From contig DATJBS010000063.1 of assembly GCA_035515235.1 (NCBI GenBank), forward strand, positions 1 through 64,000: 64,000 nucleotides of DNA, read 5' to 3'. The position numbers and the translations under genes are program-made. Numbering within the stretch: the first letter of the stretch is position 1; each line of letters starts with the position of its first letter. This document shows positions 16,000 to 26,110 of this stretch, in pieces. The stretch is from JAMLHH01 sp035515235 (GTDB lineage Bacteria; Bacteroidota; Bacteroidia; Chitinophagales; JADIYW01). The notes below the pieces were generated by a model. The model was not told the origin of the DNA. It made no database searches and saw only the letters and a list, made by a program, of their open reading frames with translations.

Positions 16000-18900
16000 A
16001 TGCGTCAAAAATCTAAGACAGGTACAAAATTGATTAGTTTTATTGTTAGAGTAGAAAGTAAAGAAATGATAGATAATAGTGTGTACGAAGAGATATATAA
16101 AATACATCAAGCAACCTGTTCATTACAAGAACGGTATGTGTTGTTGAGAAATTTATTGGAAGATGTTTTGAAACAACTTACGAGAGAAGACTCTTTGCAA
16201 TTTCCAGATTTGTACTCTAGATTGACAGCGGTTTGTGAGAAATTTCAATTGAGTAAATCTGAAACCAACGCTATACACCAAATGCGAAAAAATGCTCATT
16301 TAATCTTAATAGAAAAAATGACTCCAACGTATCCCATGTATTTGCGCGATATCAAAACTCTTTCTCAAACTTTTAGTAGACTGCTTCAACTTCCTATCCC
16401 GACAGAATATAGCTTATTAATAGATGAAGCAATTCCAACATTGGTTCAAGAGCCTGAAAATGAAGAAGTTATTTATCAGAAAGAGAAATTTTCACTCATT
16501 AGATTTTATGTACTAGAAGTACATCCTACTCATTTTGTAGGATCATCCGAAGAGTTGCCCTTAACTTCCTATCAAGTAAATTTTGATCTCGAAGATACCT
16601 TTTTCAAAGAATCTATTTTATTGACCAAAGCAGGAAATGTCATTCACTTAATTGATGCTGAAGTTCTACAAGGTGAAATCAGTTTCCAAATGTTGATTAC
16701 CGAACCTGATTATTTGATAGATATTAGCTCCATAGCAGAATGCAATAAAGACTACGGAGTTCATCCTTACTTTTATTATATCAGTCGATTATCACAAAAA
16801 ATGACCACCACTCCTATCCTTTTAGGAAATATGGCTAATCATTTTTTAGATGTTTTTGTCAATGCTCCTATCGATCAAGATATTTCTTACAAAGCGACAA
16901 TGCAAGAAATATTTAGAATGTTTCCTTTTGACATTTCAATCAATTCAGAATTAGATGATGAGATAAAAAAGATTCAATTTTTCAAGAATTCACAATTACA
17001 GTTCAATAATATCAAGAGAGTTGTTAGAAATGTATTTCCTAAACAAGACATTGATATTCAAAATGCTGTATTAGAACCGAGTTTTATTTGTCCTCAATTA
17101 GGCATTCAAGGAAGATTAGATTTTCTATCTATTACGAATAAAGGCACCACAGTCATAGAGTTAAAATCGGGCAAAGCTCCTTTTCCAGAATCTCGAACAG
17201 AATTAGTAGCTGTCAATCACAAATCTCAGTTGTTTCTATATCAAATTGTCGTACAGAAAGTCCTTGGAATCAAATTCAAAGACCTTCATTCCTACCTTTT
17301 TTATTCTAAATACGAAGATGCAGATTCTAATCTCAGAAGAGTTCAACCTTATATGGATGGCATCAAGCAAATTTTGAATATCAGAAATCAAATTGCAGGA
17401 ATTGAAAGAAAAGTGGTAGAAGATGAGAATTACTTTGCGCGAATAATTCAACATCTCACACCAGATTTAATTGTCAATGTAACTGGACAAAATGAAAAGT
17501 TTATTCAAAATTATATCTACCCTCAAATCCAACAATTCAAAAATATTTTTAAGAAAGCTACTCCATTAGAACTCTCCTATTTTTATAATTTCTATCATTT
17601 TATCACCAAAGAACAGTTCATTTCAAAAGCTGGATTGAACTATTATAATCAGACGTTAGGACATTCGGCATTATGGCTAGGCGATATTAACGAGAAATTA
17701 GAGTCTGGAAATATTTTATATCAATTGAGTATTCTAGAAAATTTTTCAGATCAAACCTCTCCTACTATAAAACTGAAAATCCCAACTTATAATGAATACT
17801 TCTTGCCTAATTTTCGATTGGGAGATATTGTAATACTTTACGAAAAAAATCAAGATTCCGACAATGTCACCAACCAACATATCTTTAGGGGGAGTATTGT
17901 ACAAATTCAGCACGATGAAGTCACAATTAGACTGAGATACACTCAAAACAATCTTCAGCTATTGCCTTTAAGTAGTCAATATGCGTTAGAAAAAGATTAT
18001 CTAGATACCTCTTTTGGCAGTATGTATAGAGGTTTATTTAGCTTCTTAAGTGCCAATGAAGATCGTCGTAAACTCATCCTAAATGAACGTGCTCTAGAGA
18101 TTGACACTTCTATTCAACTCAATGAAAAGGTAGAACTTTCTGAAATTGAAAATATCGTTTTAAAAGCCAAACAAGCCAAAGATTATTTCATTTTGGTAGG
18201 TCCTCCAGGAACAGGAAAAACGTCCATCGCATTGAAAAGTATGGTGAAAGAATTTTATTCAGATTCTACTACAAATATTTTACTTTTATCTTATACCAAT
18301 AGAGCGGTAGATGAGATTTGTGCATCCATTTCTCAAATTGACCCTGCGATAGATTTCATTAGAATTGGATCAGAATACTCCTCAGAAAAAAGATTTCATC
18401 ATCGTTTACTTCAAAATGTTATTCAGCCGTGTACGAAAAGAGAAGAGGTCAAAGAAGTCTTGATGAAACACAGAGTGTATGTTGCCACGGTAGCTTCACT
18501 GTCTGGAAAACTAGAACTTCTACAACTCAAACAATTTCAAGTGGCCATCATAGATGAAGCTTCTCAAATACTTGAACCTCAGCTCATTGGGATACTTTCT
18601 GCAAAACATCAGTCGAATCAAAATGCAATAGAAAAATTCATTTTAATTGGTGACCAAAAACAATTACCTGCTATCGTAGTTCAAAGCCCTGCTTCCAGTA
18701 TTGTAAAAGATTCCGTTTTGATTCAAGCCGGAATTACCGACAGACGAATTTCATTATTTGAAAGACTGTTTAGATATCATGAAAACAATCCTTCATCCGA
18801 TCATTGGTCGATGCTTACCAAACAGGGAAGAATGCATCCAGATATTGCACAGTTTATCAATCACGAATTCTATAATGGATTACTTCAAACGGTACCTGTC

Positions 18901-19530
18901 CATCACCAAGAACAAACTATATATTGGGCTAAATACGATTCTAATCATTTCTTGCAAAATATCATTGCCACTCAAAGACTAGCGTTTTTATCTTCTACTC
19001 AGCATCCTAATGACAAGTCTTTCAAAAAGAACACCTATGAGGCAACTTTAGCTGTTCAGTTATTATTGAATATTTACGAAATGTATGCCTTGAATGAGAA
19101 AGTTTTCGATCCTAATTATTCTGTAGGAATTATCACGCCTTATAGAAGTCAAATCGCTTTAATAAGACATCTCGTTCATCAACTTGGCATACCTGAATTG
19201 GAAAAAATCACCATCGATACAGTAGAGAGATATCAAGGTTCACAAAGAGATTTTATCATCTATTCCTTCTGTGTCAATCACGCACAACAGTTAGATTTAC
19301 TTTCTAATATCTATGTAGAAAACAATAAAAACATTGATCGCAAATTGAATGTGGCACTGACTCGTGCGAGAGAACAAATGTATATCATCGGCAATCCATA
19401 CTTTTTGGAGAAAAATATCATCTTCAACCAATTGATTACTCAACTAAAAACAAACAGTAGTTTTATCGCGTTTGAAGAACTTTCAGAGAAAGGAATTTGG
19501 AGGGAATTGGTAGAAATTAAAGAAGATTAA
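16000..19530 (+). CDS. Dna2-like nuclease-helicase (PD-(D/E)XK plus SF1)
   Basis: A 1,176-residue protein. N-terminal third unassigned; a Cas4/RecB-like nuclease region around 355-400 (GRLDFLSI, VIELKSGKAP: Asp, Glu, Lys) followed by SQLFLYQIVVQKV; then a UPF1/Dna2-type SF1B helicase: Walker A VGPPGTGKTSIAL about 732, DEASQILEP, GDQKQLPAIV, QGRMHPDIAQFIN, ITPYRSQIALIR, TIDTVERYQGSQRDF and NVALTRAREQM. Such proteins unwind and cut DNA in repair, and also occur in defence loci. No Cys cluster of the Cas4 type was noticed. The start could also be ATG 16066 (MIDNSVYEE). Stands alone, 0.9 kb before the defence operon. Confidence 0.85.
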   Translation: MRQKSKTGTKLISFIVRVESKEMIDNSVYEEIYKIHQATCSLQERYVLLRNLLEDVLKQLTREDSLQFPDLYSRLTAVCEKFQLSKSETNAIHQMRKNAHLILIEKMTPTYPMYLRDIKTLSQTFSRLLQLPIPTEYSLLIDEAIPTLVQEPENEEVIYQKEKFSLIRFYVLEVHPTHFVGSSEELPLTSYQVNFDLEDTFFKESILLTKAGNVIHLIDAEVLQGEISFQMLITEPDYLIDISSIAECNKDYGVHPYFYYISRLSQKMTTTPILLGNMANHFLDVFVNAPIDQDISYKATMQEIFRMFPFDISINSELDDEIKKIQFFKNSQLQFNNIKRVVRNVFPKQDIDIQNAVLEPSFICPQLGIQGRLDFLSITNKGTTVIELKSGKAPFPESRTELVAVNHKSQLFLYQIVVQKVLGIKFKDLHSYLFYSKYEDADSNLRRVQPYMDGIKQILNIRNQIAGIERKVVEDENYFARIIQHLTPDLIVNVTGQNEKFIQNYIYPQIQQFKNIFKKATPLELSYFYNFYHFITKEQFISKAGLNYYNQTLGHSALWLGDINEKLESGNILYQLSILENFSDQTSPTIKLKIPTYNEYFLPNFRLGDIVILYEKNQDSDNVTNQHIFRGSIVQIQHDEVTIRLRYTQNNLQLLPLSSQYALEKDYLDTSFGSMYRGLFSFLSANEDRRKLILNERALEIDTSIQLNEKVELSEIENIVLKAKQAKDYFILVGPPGTGKTSIALKSMVKEFYSDSTTNILLLSYTNRAVDEICASISQIDPAIDFIRIGSEYSSEKRFHHRLLQNVIQPCTKREEVKEVLMKHRVYVATVASLSGKLELLQLKQFQVAIIDEASQILEPQLIGILSAKHQSNQNAIEKFILIGDQKQLPAIVVQSPASSIVKDSVLIQAGITDRRISLFERLFRYHENNPSSDHWSMLTKQGRMHPDIAQFINHEFYNGLLQTVPVHHQEQTIYWAKYDSNHFLQNIIATQRLAFLSSTQHPNDKSFKKNTYEATLAVQLLLNIYEMYALNEKVFDPNYSVGIITPYRSQIALIRHLVHQLGIPELEKITIDTVERYQGSQRDFIIYSFCVNHAQQLDLLSNIYVENNKNIDRKLNVALTRAREQMYIIGNPYFLEKNIIFNQLITQLKTNSSFIAFEELSEKGIWRELVEIKED

Positions 19531-19554
19531 TCATAGTAATAAGATGATCGCACG

Positions 19555-19578
19555 AAAAAAGCCTCGATCAATCGAGGC
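19555..19578 (-). terminator. Rho-independent terminator of the fasciclin gene
   Basis: On the minus strand: GCCTCGAT, 2-base loop, ATCGAGGC, then six T. It lies 28 bases past the stop of the fasciclin gene (minus strand) and between two convergent genes. Confidence 0.88.
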
Positions 19579-19605
19579 TCTCCAATTCAAATAAACAATT
19601 TATGA

Positions 19606-20118
19606 TTACTTAGGCATTACTACTGAGTCGATGACATGAATTACCCCATTGCTACCCATTACATCTGTTGCAATGATTTCGCTGTAATTTCCATTAGCAT
19701 CTTTCAGCCAAATTTTACCTTCATTTTGCACGACAGTTAAAACATCACCGTTCAGCGCTTTTAATTCTACAGTACCATTTCCTTTATTCAAAGCCGCTAC
19801 TACATCAGTTGCAGTAATTTTCCCAGCAACTACGTGATAAGTTAAAATATTAGCTAAAGCTTTTTGATTTTCAGGCTCCAATAAAGAGTTCAAAGTTTTA
19901 GAATCGATTTTATCGAAAGCTTCATTAGTCGGAGCAAAAACAGTAAAAGGCCCCTCTCCTTGCAAAGCACCTACTAAGTCAGCAGCTTTTAGAGCAGTTA
20001 TTAAGGTTGAAAAATCTTCGTTTCCAACAGCTACATCTACGATTGTTCCTTGAGCATGAACATTTTTAGCAAATGCTAATGACATAGTAATTGATAAGAT
20101 TAAAAATAGTTTTTTCAT
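19606..20118 (-). CDS. Secreted fasciclin-domain (FAS1) protein
   Basis: A 170-residue protein with a signal peptide (MKKLFLILSITMSLAFAKNVHAQ) and one FAS1 domain: TVFAPTNEAFDKID is the H1 box and the C-terminal GVIHVIDSVVMPK is the H2 box, with the YHVVAGKIT segment between. Probably exported and involved in adhesion or envelope function. Single gene with its own terminator. Upstream there is a 14-base perfect palindrome (20180-20193) with no assigned role. Confidence 0.92.
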   Translation of the reverse strand: MKKLFLILSITMSLAFAKNVHAQGTIVDVAVGNEDFSTLITALKAADLVGALQGEGPFTVFAPTNEAFDKIDSKTLNSLLEPENQKALANILTYHVVAGKITATDVVAALNKGNGTVELKALNGDVLTVVQNEGKIWLKDANGNYSEIIATDVMGSNGVIHVIDSVVMPK

Positions 20119-20327
20119 GATTTGTGTTTTTATAAAGTGGTTGAATAACTATTATAACTTCACAACCTCTGTTTTGTTTAATCTTTAAAGATTTTTGTTA
20201 AACATAATTATTAAGAGACATTTTGCACTTACTATTGGAGATAGCAAAAAGTTTAGATAAAGTAGATTTTTATTAACAAAAAACTTAAACAAAAAACTAA
20301 ATACTACAAAAGTAAAAGAATCAAAAT

Positions 20328-20358
20328 TTTGTTATAGCACTGATATAAAGTAAATTTG
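20328..20358 (+). promoter_or_regulatory. Near-ideal Bacteroidota promoter of the defence operon
   Basis: TTTG at 20328-20331, exactly 19 bases, then TAAATTTG at 20351-20358: matches the TTTG-N19-TAnnTTTG consensus. It ends 20 bases before the methyltransferase ATG at 20379. No other promoter of this quality was seen inside the operon, so the six genes are probably read from it. Confidence 0.8.
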
Positions 20359-20378
20359 AAGAAAAGAAATATATTTTA

Positions 20379-21644
20379 ATGAATTATAATTTCATCGATT
20401 TGTTTGCTGGTGCAGGCGGACTTTCTGAGGGTTTTGTGAGAGCGGGTTTTATACCAATTGCACACGTTGAAATGAATAAAGATGCTTGTGATACTTTAAA
20501 AACTAGAACTGCTTTTCACTATTTAAAAGAAAATAATAGAATTGAAGAATACCATGAATATTTAAGCGGTAAAATTTCGAGAGAAGACTTCTGGAAGAAG
20601 ATACCTGATTACTTAATTAATTCAGTTATCAATTCTGAAATATCAGCCGAAACTTTACCTTATATCTTTGAAAGAATTGATAAAGAGCTTAACAAAAAAA
20701 ATGTAGACTTAGTAATAGGTGGACCACCTTGTCAAGCATATTCTGTTGCAGGCAGAGCAAGAGATCCTAAAGGTATGACTAACGATCCAAGAAATTATCT
20801 ATATAAATATTATGTTGAGTTTCTTAAGAGATACAATCCCAAAATGTTTGTTTTTGAAAATGTCCCTGGGATTTTATCAGCTAATAATGGAGGATATCTT
20901 GAGCAAATCTTTAAAGCAGTAAAAGATGCAGGATATGAATTAGATAAAAAAGTTTTAAATGCTAAAAATTTTGGGGTCCTCCAAGACCGAAAACGAGTAA
21001 TCATAATTGGGTGGAAGAGAAACTTGAACTACAAATATCCTCATTTTGAAGAGAAAGAACCACAATTTGAAATAATGAAAGATTTATTTTCTGATTTACC
21101 AATAATTAAAAGTGGCGAGGGTTCATTTGGAATAGTTAAATATGCTAACCCAACAACAAATTATTTAGAAAAATCTCAAATCAGGAATTGTATCGATTTT
21201 ACAACACAACATATTGCTAGGCAAAACAATGAGAATGATTTAGAGATTTACAGAATAGCTGTCGAAAAATGGGTAAATGATAAAAAAAGATTAAACTATG
21301 CTGAATTACCAGAAAGATTGATAAAACATAGTAATACTAAATCATTTACAAATAGGTTTCAGGTTGTTAATCATTTAGGTATTTCCCATACAGTCGTAGC
21401 ACATATTTGTGCTGATGGACATTATTATATTCATCCAGATTTAAAACAAAATAGATCAATAACAGTTAGAGAGGCTGCAAGAATTCAATCTTTCCCAGAT
21501 GATTATTATTTCGAAAAAAGTAGAACAAGTGCATTTAAACAAATTGGAAATGCTGTTCCTGTTCTTATGGCTGAAGGTATTGCAATTAAAATTAAAAATC
21601 TACTATGGAAAACTTTGAAAGAAAACACTCAAACTACAGATTGA
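20379..21644 (+). CDS. DNA (cytosine-5)-methyltransferase of the defence operon
   Basis: A 421-residue C5-cytosine methyltransferase. Ordered motifs: I FIDLFAGAGGLSEGF at the N-terminus; IV GGPPCQAYSVAGR with catalytic Cys at about 117; VI FENVPGIL about 160; VIII QDRKRVIIIG about 207; then the target-recognition region; IX SITVREAARIQSFPDDY; X QIGNAVPVLMAEGIA. It would protect host DNA at the recognition site. First gene of a tight operon with a GHKL ATPase and Z1 helicase, so it serves as the modification arm. The specificity cannot be deduced. Confidence 0.93.
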   Translation: MNYNFIDLFAGAGGLSEGFVRAGFIPIAHVEMNKDACDTLKTRTAFHYLKENNRIEEYHEYLSGKISREDFWKKIPDYLINSVINSEISAETLPYIFERIDKELNKKNVDLVIGGPPCQAYSVAGRARDPKGMTNDPRNYLYKYYVEFLKRYNPKMFVFENVPGILSANNGGYLEQIFKAVKDAGYELDKKVLNAKNFGVLQDRKRVIIIGWKRNLNYKYPHFEEKEPQFEIMKDLFSDLPIIKSGEGSFGIVKYANPTTNYLEKSQIRNCIDFTTQHIARQNNENDLEIYRIAVEKWVNDKKRLNYAELPERLIKHSNTKSFTNRFQVVNHLGISHTVVAHICADGHYYIHPDLKQNRSITVREAARIQSFPDDYYFEKSRTSAFKQIGNAVPVLMAEGIAIKIKNLLWKTLKENTQTTD

Positions 21645-21649
21645 TCTCA

Positions 21650-21832
21650 ATGAATGAAGATCAACTTGAATCTGAACTTAAAAATTGGGCTAGAGAAGAT
21701 TTAATAGCATGGTTATCATGGAATGACCCAAATGGAGTATATAATGATTCACAAAGCTTATTGGAGTTTGACAACATAATGAGTTATGAAGAAGGCGTCT
21801 CAATCATAATGAACCAAATTTTAGAACGTTAA
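21650..21832 (+). CDS. 60-residue unknown protein in the defence operon
   Basis: A short acidic protein (MNEDQLESELKNWAREDLIAWLSW at its start, ending NQILER) between the methyltransferase and GHKL ATPase genes. The frame also opens at 21605 inside the methyltransferase gene; ATG 21650 avoids that overlap. Its stop overlaps the next start as TAATG, so translation is coupled and the frame is unlikely to be accidental. No motif recognised; it could be a structural or regulatory subunit. Confidence 0.7.
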   Translation: MNEDQLESELKNWAREDLIAWLSWNDPNGVYNDSQSLLEFDNIMSYEEGVSIIMNQILER

Positions 21833-23292
21833 TGCTGGAATATAAAAAAGCCGAAATAGCTAAGCCAAATCCAAGATCAACTATCAATTCTTATAGAAGT
21901 TTTGGATATAATCTATCGACTGCAATTGCAGATATTATTGATAATAGTATTTCAGCAAATTCTAATGAAATTACCATCGCTTTCAAATGGAGTGGTCAGG
22001 ATTCTTTTATATTAATAAAAGATAACGGAGATGGAATGAATAAAGAGGAATTAGTTATTGCAATGACTCCGGGAAGTAAAGATCCGGAAGATGAACGATC
22101 TGAAAATGATTTGGGACGTTTTGGAATGGGGTTAAAAACAGCATCTTTTTCCCAATGCAAAAGATTAACGTGTATATCAAAACGTGCTAATTATTCGACA
22201 ATTAAAAGATGTTGGGATATAGATTTTATTAATAAAGAGCAAGAATGGCAACTTTTAGATTATATATCAGATTCAAATTTACTTAATGAAATAGATAAAT
22301 TAAAATCTGGGACTCTAGTACTTTGGGAAAAACTAGATAGAATTGTTGGCAATGCTGATAGTAACAATGAAAGTGTAAAAAATGCATTTTACCAAGAAAT
22401 GCAAAATGTTAGAGAGCATTTAAGTTTGGTATTTCACAAATTTATAGAAAGTAAGAGAATCAAAATTTTCTTTCAGAATGAAGAAATAGAAGCATATAAC
22501 CCATTTTTATTAAATCTCGATCCCAAACCAGAAATGGGATTGACTGAAAAATTTGATAATGTAGAAGTTACTTACTTTATTTTGCCTCATATGTCTGAAA
22601 TTGGCAAAGAAAATTATGATAAAACTGGCGGGTCACTTGGATGGTTTCAACAACAGGGTTTTTATGTATATCGTGGAGACAGACTTTTAGTTTCTGGCGA
22701 TTGGATGGGATTAGAGAAAAAAAGAGATTATTCAAAGCTTGCTAGAATAGCAGTAAACTTCTCAAATTCGAGTGATTTTAATTGGAATCTTGATATTAAA
22801 AAATCTACAGCTACACCACCAATAGAAATTAGAAGAGAACTAACAAGGATTGCAAAAGTAGCAATTATGAAATCTGCAAAAATTTACAATTGGCGCGGTC
22901 AAAAATCATCTTCACAAATTAAAAATTCAACATTTGAACCATTATGGAAAGATGAAATTACTCGAGAAGGAATTAAAAAATATAAAATCAACAGAAAACA
23001 TCCAATAATAAATTCACTGCTAACTGAGAATAACAAATTAATGTCAAAAGCGCTCAAGCTTCTAGAAGAAAACGTTCCTATTGAATTGATATTGAGCAAT
23101 CAAAATGAAGATCCTGCTTTTCACGAATTAGAAAAGCATTCCGAAACTCCAAATGATGATTTAATCAAATTAGCAGTTGAATTATATAAAATTTATGTTC
23201 ATCAGGGAATTCCAAAATCATTAGCTAAACAACAAATTATGACATCTACACCTTTTAATTTATTCCCACTAATTAATGAGTATTTAAAATGA
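21832..23292 (+). CDS. MORC/MutL-like GHKL ATPase of the defence operon
   Basis: A 486-residue ATPase of the HATPase_c_3 type. Bergerat-fold motifs: TAIADIIDNSISANS (N box, about 34-42), IKDNGDGMN (about 63-69, ATP-lid Asp) and GRFGMGLKTASFSQC (about 96-108). A second region around 230-330 (GWFQQQGFYVYRGDRLL) resembles the S5 domain next to GHKL modules in MORC and MutL. Iyer, Abhiman and Aravind described prokaryotic MORC-like ATPases in restriction-modification loci with Z1 helicases; this fits that class. Overlaps the Z1 gene by ATGA. Probably a DNA-clamping ATPase. Confidence 0.9.
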   Translation: MLEYKKAEIAKPNPRSTINSYRSFGYNLSTAIADIIDNSISANSNEITIAFKWSGQDSFILIKDNGDGMNKEELVIAMTPGSKDPEDERSENDLGRFGMGLKTASFSQCKRLTCISKRANYSTIKRCWDIDFINKEQEWQLLDYISDSNLLNEIDKLKSGTLVLWEKLDRIVGNADSNNESVKNAFYQEMQNVREHLSLVFHKFIESKRIKIFFQNEEIEAYNPFLLNLDPKPEMGLTEKFDNVEVTYFILPHMSEIGKENYDKTGGSLGWFQQQGFYVYRGDRLLVSGDWMGLEKKRDYSKLARIAVNFSNSSDFNWNLDIKKSTATPPIEIRRELTRIAKVAIMKSAKIYNWRGQKSSSQIKNSTFEPLWKDEITREGIKKYKINRKHPIINSLLTENNKLMSKALKLLEENVPIELILSNQNEDPAFHELEKHSETPNDDLIKLAVELYKIYVHQGIPKSLAKQQIMTSTPFNLFPLINEYLK

Positions 23293-26108
23293 GTACTTTA
23301 TTACAATCTGCTAGAGCTATATCTCATACTTTATTATCGCTACATCAAGGAGCAATTACTGACGATGTATTATTACACATAATTAAGAAAACTAAGGCAA
23401 TGAATATCGTCGAAGGACAGATATTTAATGAAGAGGAATTATTTGAAATATTACGAGCGGATTTTAGTATTGGGAAAGGAGAAATTACAATTTTATCAGA
23501 CGAAATAACACCTTGGCTGAAGGAAGAGAAAGCAAATATTGAATTTGAATTGTGGAATAGATACAAATTGGAAATGCAGAAAAATGACCCTTCATTTCCT
23601 ATAAATGATTTGGGCGATTTCACGGATAAAATTCTTGACAAATGCGTTAATCCGCAAAAAGCTGGTTCGTGGGACAGACGAGGAATGGTTGTTGGTCACG
23701 TTCAATCTGGAAAAACCGCTAATTACGTTGGCTTAATTAATAAAGCAACAGATGCTGGTTATAAAGTAATTATTGTAATTGCAGGAACAATAAGTTCATT
23801 GCGAATACAAACCCAATACAGAATAGACGATGGCTTTGTTGGAAGAAGTAGTTCTGCATTTATAAGAGAAAAAGAAAATAGAGTTGTAGGAGTAGGAAAA
23901 TATAAAGCGGCTACGGACATATATTCATTAACATCATCATTCATAGAAAACGGTAAGGATAAAGGCGACTTCAATCAATCTATTGCCAATAGTTTAAACA
24001 TTCCAATCGGGAAAAATCCGGTGGTTTTTGTTATTAAAAAAAATAAAAGTATTCTTGAAAATCTTATTGATTGGTTTTCTAAAGATGTAAATACAAAAAT
24101 TGTTGATGGTTCGCCAAAATTATTTAGTGTTCCTGTTTTAATAATTGATGATGAAGCCGATGCAGCCTCCGTTAATGCAAGCAAAAGCATCGAAGACATC
24201 AAAACCATCAATAAATTAATAAGAACATTACTGAATTTATTCAATCAAAATACTTTCATTGGTTACACTGCAACGCCTTACGCAAATTTGTTTATTTCGC
24301 AAGAACACAATGAGGAATTAACAGCGACCGTAAAAAACAAGGAATACAAAATTGGGGAAGATTTATTTCCAAGAGATTTTATAATCAATATAAAAGCCCC
24401 AACAAATTACATTGGTGCAGCAAAAATATTCGGTTTAGAAAATCCTGATGGAGAGGAAAAAGAACCTTTGGATATTTTTAGAGTTATTGATGATTTTGAC
24501 CCACCATTTTTCAGAACAATAAACAAATACAACAAAGAAGATTTACCAGAATATCTTCCGAAAAGTTTGGAAAAAGCAATCCAATCTTTCATTCTTACTT
24601 GTGCAATTCGGAGATTGAGAGGTCACGAAAACAAACATAATTCTATGTTGATTCACGTTGCTTTATTGGTAAAATGGATTGATAGAGTTGCTTCTTTAGT
24701 TAATGAAAAGACGAAAGAATATGCCAATGCAATCAGAAGTGAAGATGCTGGAATTTTACAAGAACTGAAAGAATTGTATAAAACAGATTTTGTTCCTACG
24801 ACAGACAATGTTTTAGAAAATTTAGATTACAAAGACATCCGAATCAAACAACATTCTTGGGAAGAAGTAAAAGGTGAATTGAAAAAAGCGGTCTCAAAGA
24901 TTGATGTCCGTTCAGTTCACGGAACACGTTCTACAACCAATTTGGAATATCACAATATTGAAGAAATTGATTATAACCGACACGAAAACGGCTTGTCTGT
25001 TATTGCAGTCGGCGGAAGCAGATTGTCAAGAGGAATTACATTGGAAGGATTGTCTGTAAGTTATTATTTGCGTACCACAAAAATGTACGATTCGCTGATG
25101 CAAATGGGTCGCTGGTTTGGTTATCGTCCTGGTTATGTGGATTTATGCCGACTATACACCACGGAACAGATTTTCGAGTGGTTTAACCACATCACAATGG
25201 CAACCGAAGAAATGCGAAATGATTTTGATGAAATGACAGCTTCGCACCAACGACCAAAAGATTTTAAATTAAAAGTTAGAAATCATCACGGACTGATGAC
25301 GATTACGAGTTTGGCAAAAATGCATCACTCAGATAAAATTGAAATTTCTTTTTCTGGAACCAATCCGCAGACTTATTTACTGTTAAAAGACCAGAAATCA
25401 ATTCAAAATAACTTTAAAAACCTTCAAAATTTATTTGAAAACTTAGGGTTTCCTAAAGATGAAAATATAATCAATAAAAGGAAAAAAATTAGATATCTAT
25501 TGTATAAAGATGTTCAAATTGATGTATTAACAGATTTTATTGAAAACTATAAAATCAATATTCCGTCGATAAACAATCTGGTAATTTCAAAATACATTAA
25601 GAATCAAAAGCTTAAAAATAATATAAGCGAATGGAATATTTGTATTGTTTCAAATACAAGTGAAAAGGCATTATTATACGATGAAGGAGTAATTAAAAAG
25701 CCTGAAAATAGAACTGAGCACAATGTTCAAAAATATAGTTTGTCAACAGATGGTAAAGAATTAGAATTAGTCTGTAGTGTAAGAAATCAAACAGAATATT
25801 CAGAATTGTACAAAATCACAAAAAATCAAATTGATGATGTTGTTGACCGTCAAGTAGACTTATCTGAAAATGGAAACGCCAGTATAAAGGAGAGAAGAGC
25901 TGATGAGAAAAAAGGTTTGCTTTTAATCTATGCTTTAGACGAAAGAGGAACGCCAAATGTAAATAACGGAATTCCGATAATCGGCTACAGTCTTCACTTT
26001 CCAAAGATTGAAAACGAAGTAAAAACTTCGTACACGACTACAATTTTTGATGGTTTTGACGAAAACCCACAAGAAGATGATGATTCACCAAATAACGATA
26101 ACGAATAA
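23289..26108 (+). CDS. Z1-domain superfamily II helicase-like protein
   Basis: A 939-residue Z1 protein. Visible: GHVQSGKTANYVGLI (Walker A, about 136-150), VLIIDDEADAASVNA (Walker B, about 284-298), FIGYTATPYANLFI (motif III-like), AVGGSRLSRGITLEGLSVSYYL and MQMGRWFGYRPGYVDL (motifs V and VI; Arg finger region about 607). The order suits an SF2-like helicase or translocase. In the operon it stands between the GHKL ATPase and the PD-(D/E)XK gene. It would move or unwind DNA during restriction (inference). Confidence 0.92.
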   Translation: MSTLLQSARAISHTLLSLHQGAITDDVLLHIIKKTKAMNIVEGQIFNEEELFEILRADFSIGKGEITILSDEITPWLKEEKANIEFELWNRYKLEMQKNDPSFPINDLGDFTDKILDKCVNPQKAGSWDRRGMVVGHVQSGKTANYVGLINKATDAGYKVIIVIAGTISSLRIQTQYRIDDGFVGRSSSAFIREKENRVVGVGKYKAATDIYSLTSSFIENGKDKGDFNQSIANSLNIPIGKNPVVFVIKKNKSILENLIDWFSKDVNTKIVDGSPKLFSVPVLIIDDEADAASVNASKSIEDIKTINKLIRTLLNLFNQNTFIGYTATPYANLFISQEHNEELTATVKNKEYKIGEDLFPRDFIINIKAPTNYIGAAKIFGLENPDGEEKEPLDIFRVIDDFDPPFFRTINKYNKEDLPEYLPKSLEKAIQSFILTCAIRRLRGHENKHNSMLIHVALLVKWIDRVASLVNEKTKEYANAIRSEDAGILQELKELYKTDFVPTTDNVLENLDYKDIRIKQHSWEEVKGELKKAVSKIDVRSVHGTRSTTNLEYHNIEEIDYNRHENGLSVIAVGGSRLSRGITLEGLSVSYYLRTTKMYDSLMQMGRWFGYRPGYVDLCRLYTTEQIFEWFNHITMATEEMRNDFDEMTASHQRPKDFKLKVRNHHGLMTITSLAKMHHSDKIEISFSGTNPQTYLLLKDQKSIQNNFKNLQNLFENLGFPKDENIINKRKKIRYLLYKDVQIDVLTDFIENYKINIPSINNLVISKYIKNQKLKNNISEWNICIVSNTSEKALLYDEGVIKKPENRTEHNVQKYSLSTDGKELELVCSVRNQTEYSELYKITKNQIDDVVDRQVDLSENGNASIKERRADEKKGLLLIYALDERGTPNVNNGIPIIGYSLHFPKIENEVKTSYTTTIFDGFDENPQEDDDSPNNDNE

Positions 26109-26110
26109 TT

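Noticed and set aside
20180..20193. AATCTTTAAAGATT palindrome as a regulator site
   Set aside because: A perfect 14-base palindrome, but AT-rich chance palindromes are common here and no second copy or regulator gene is nearby.
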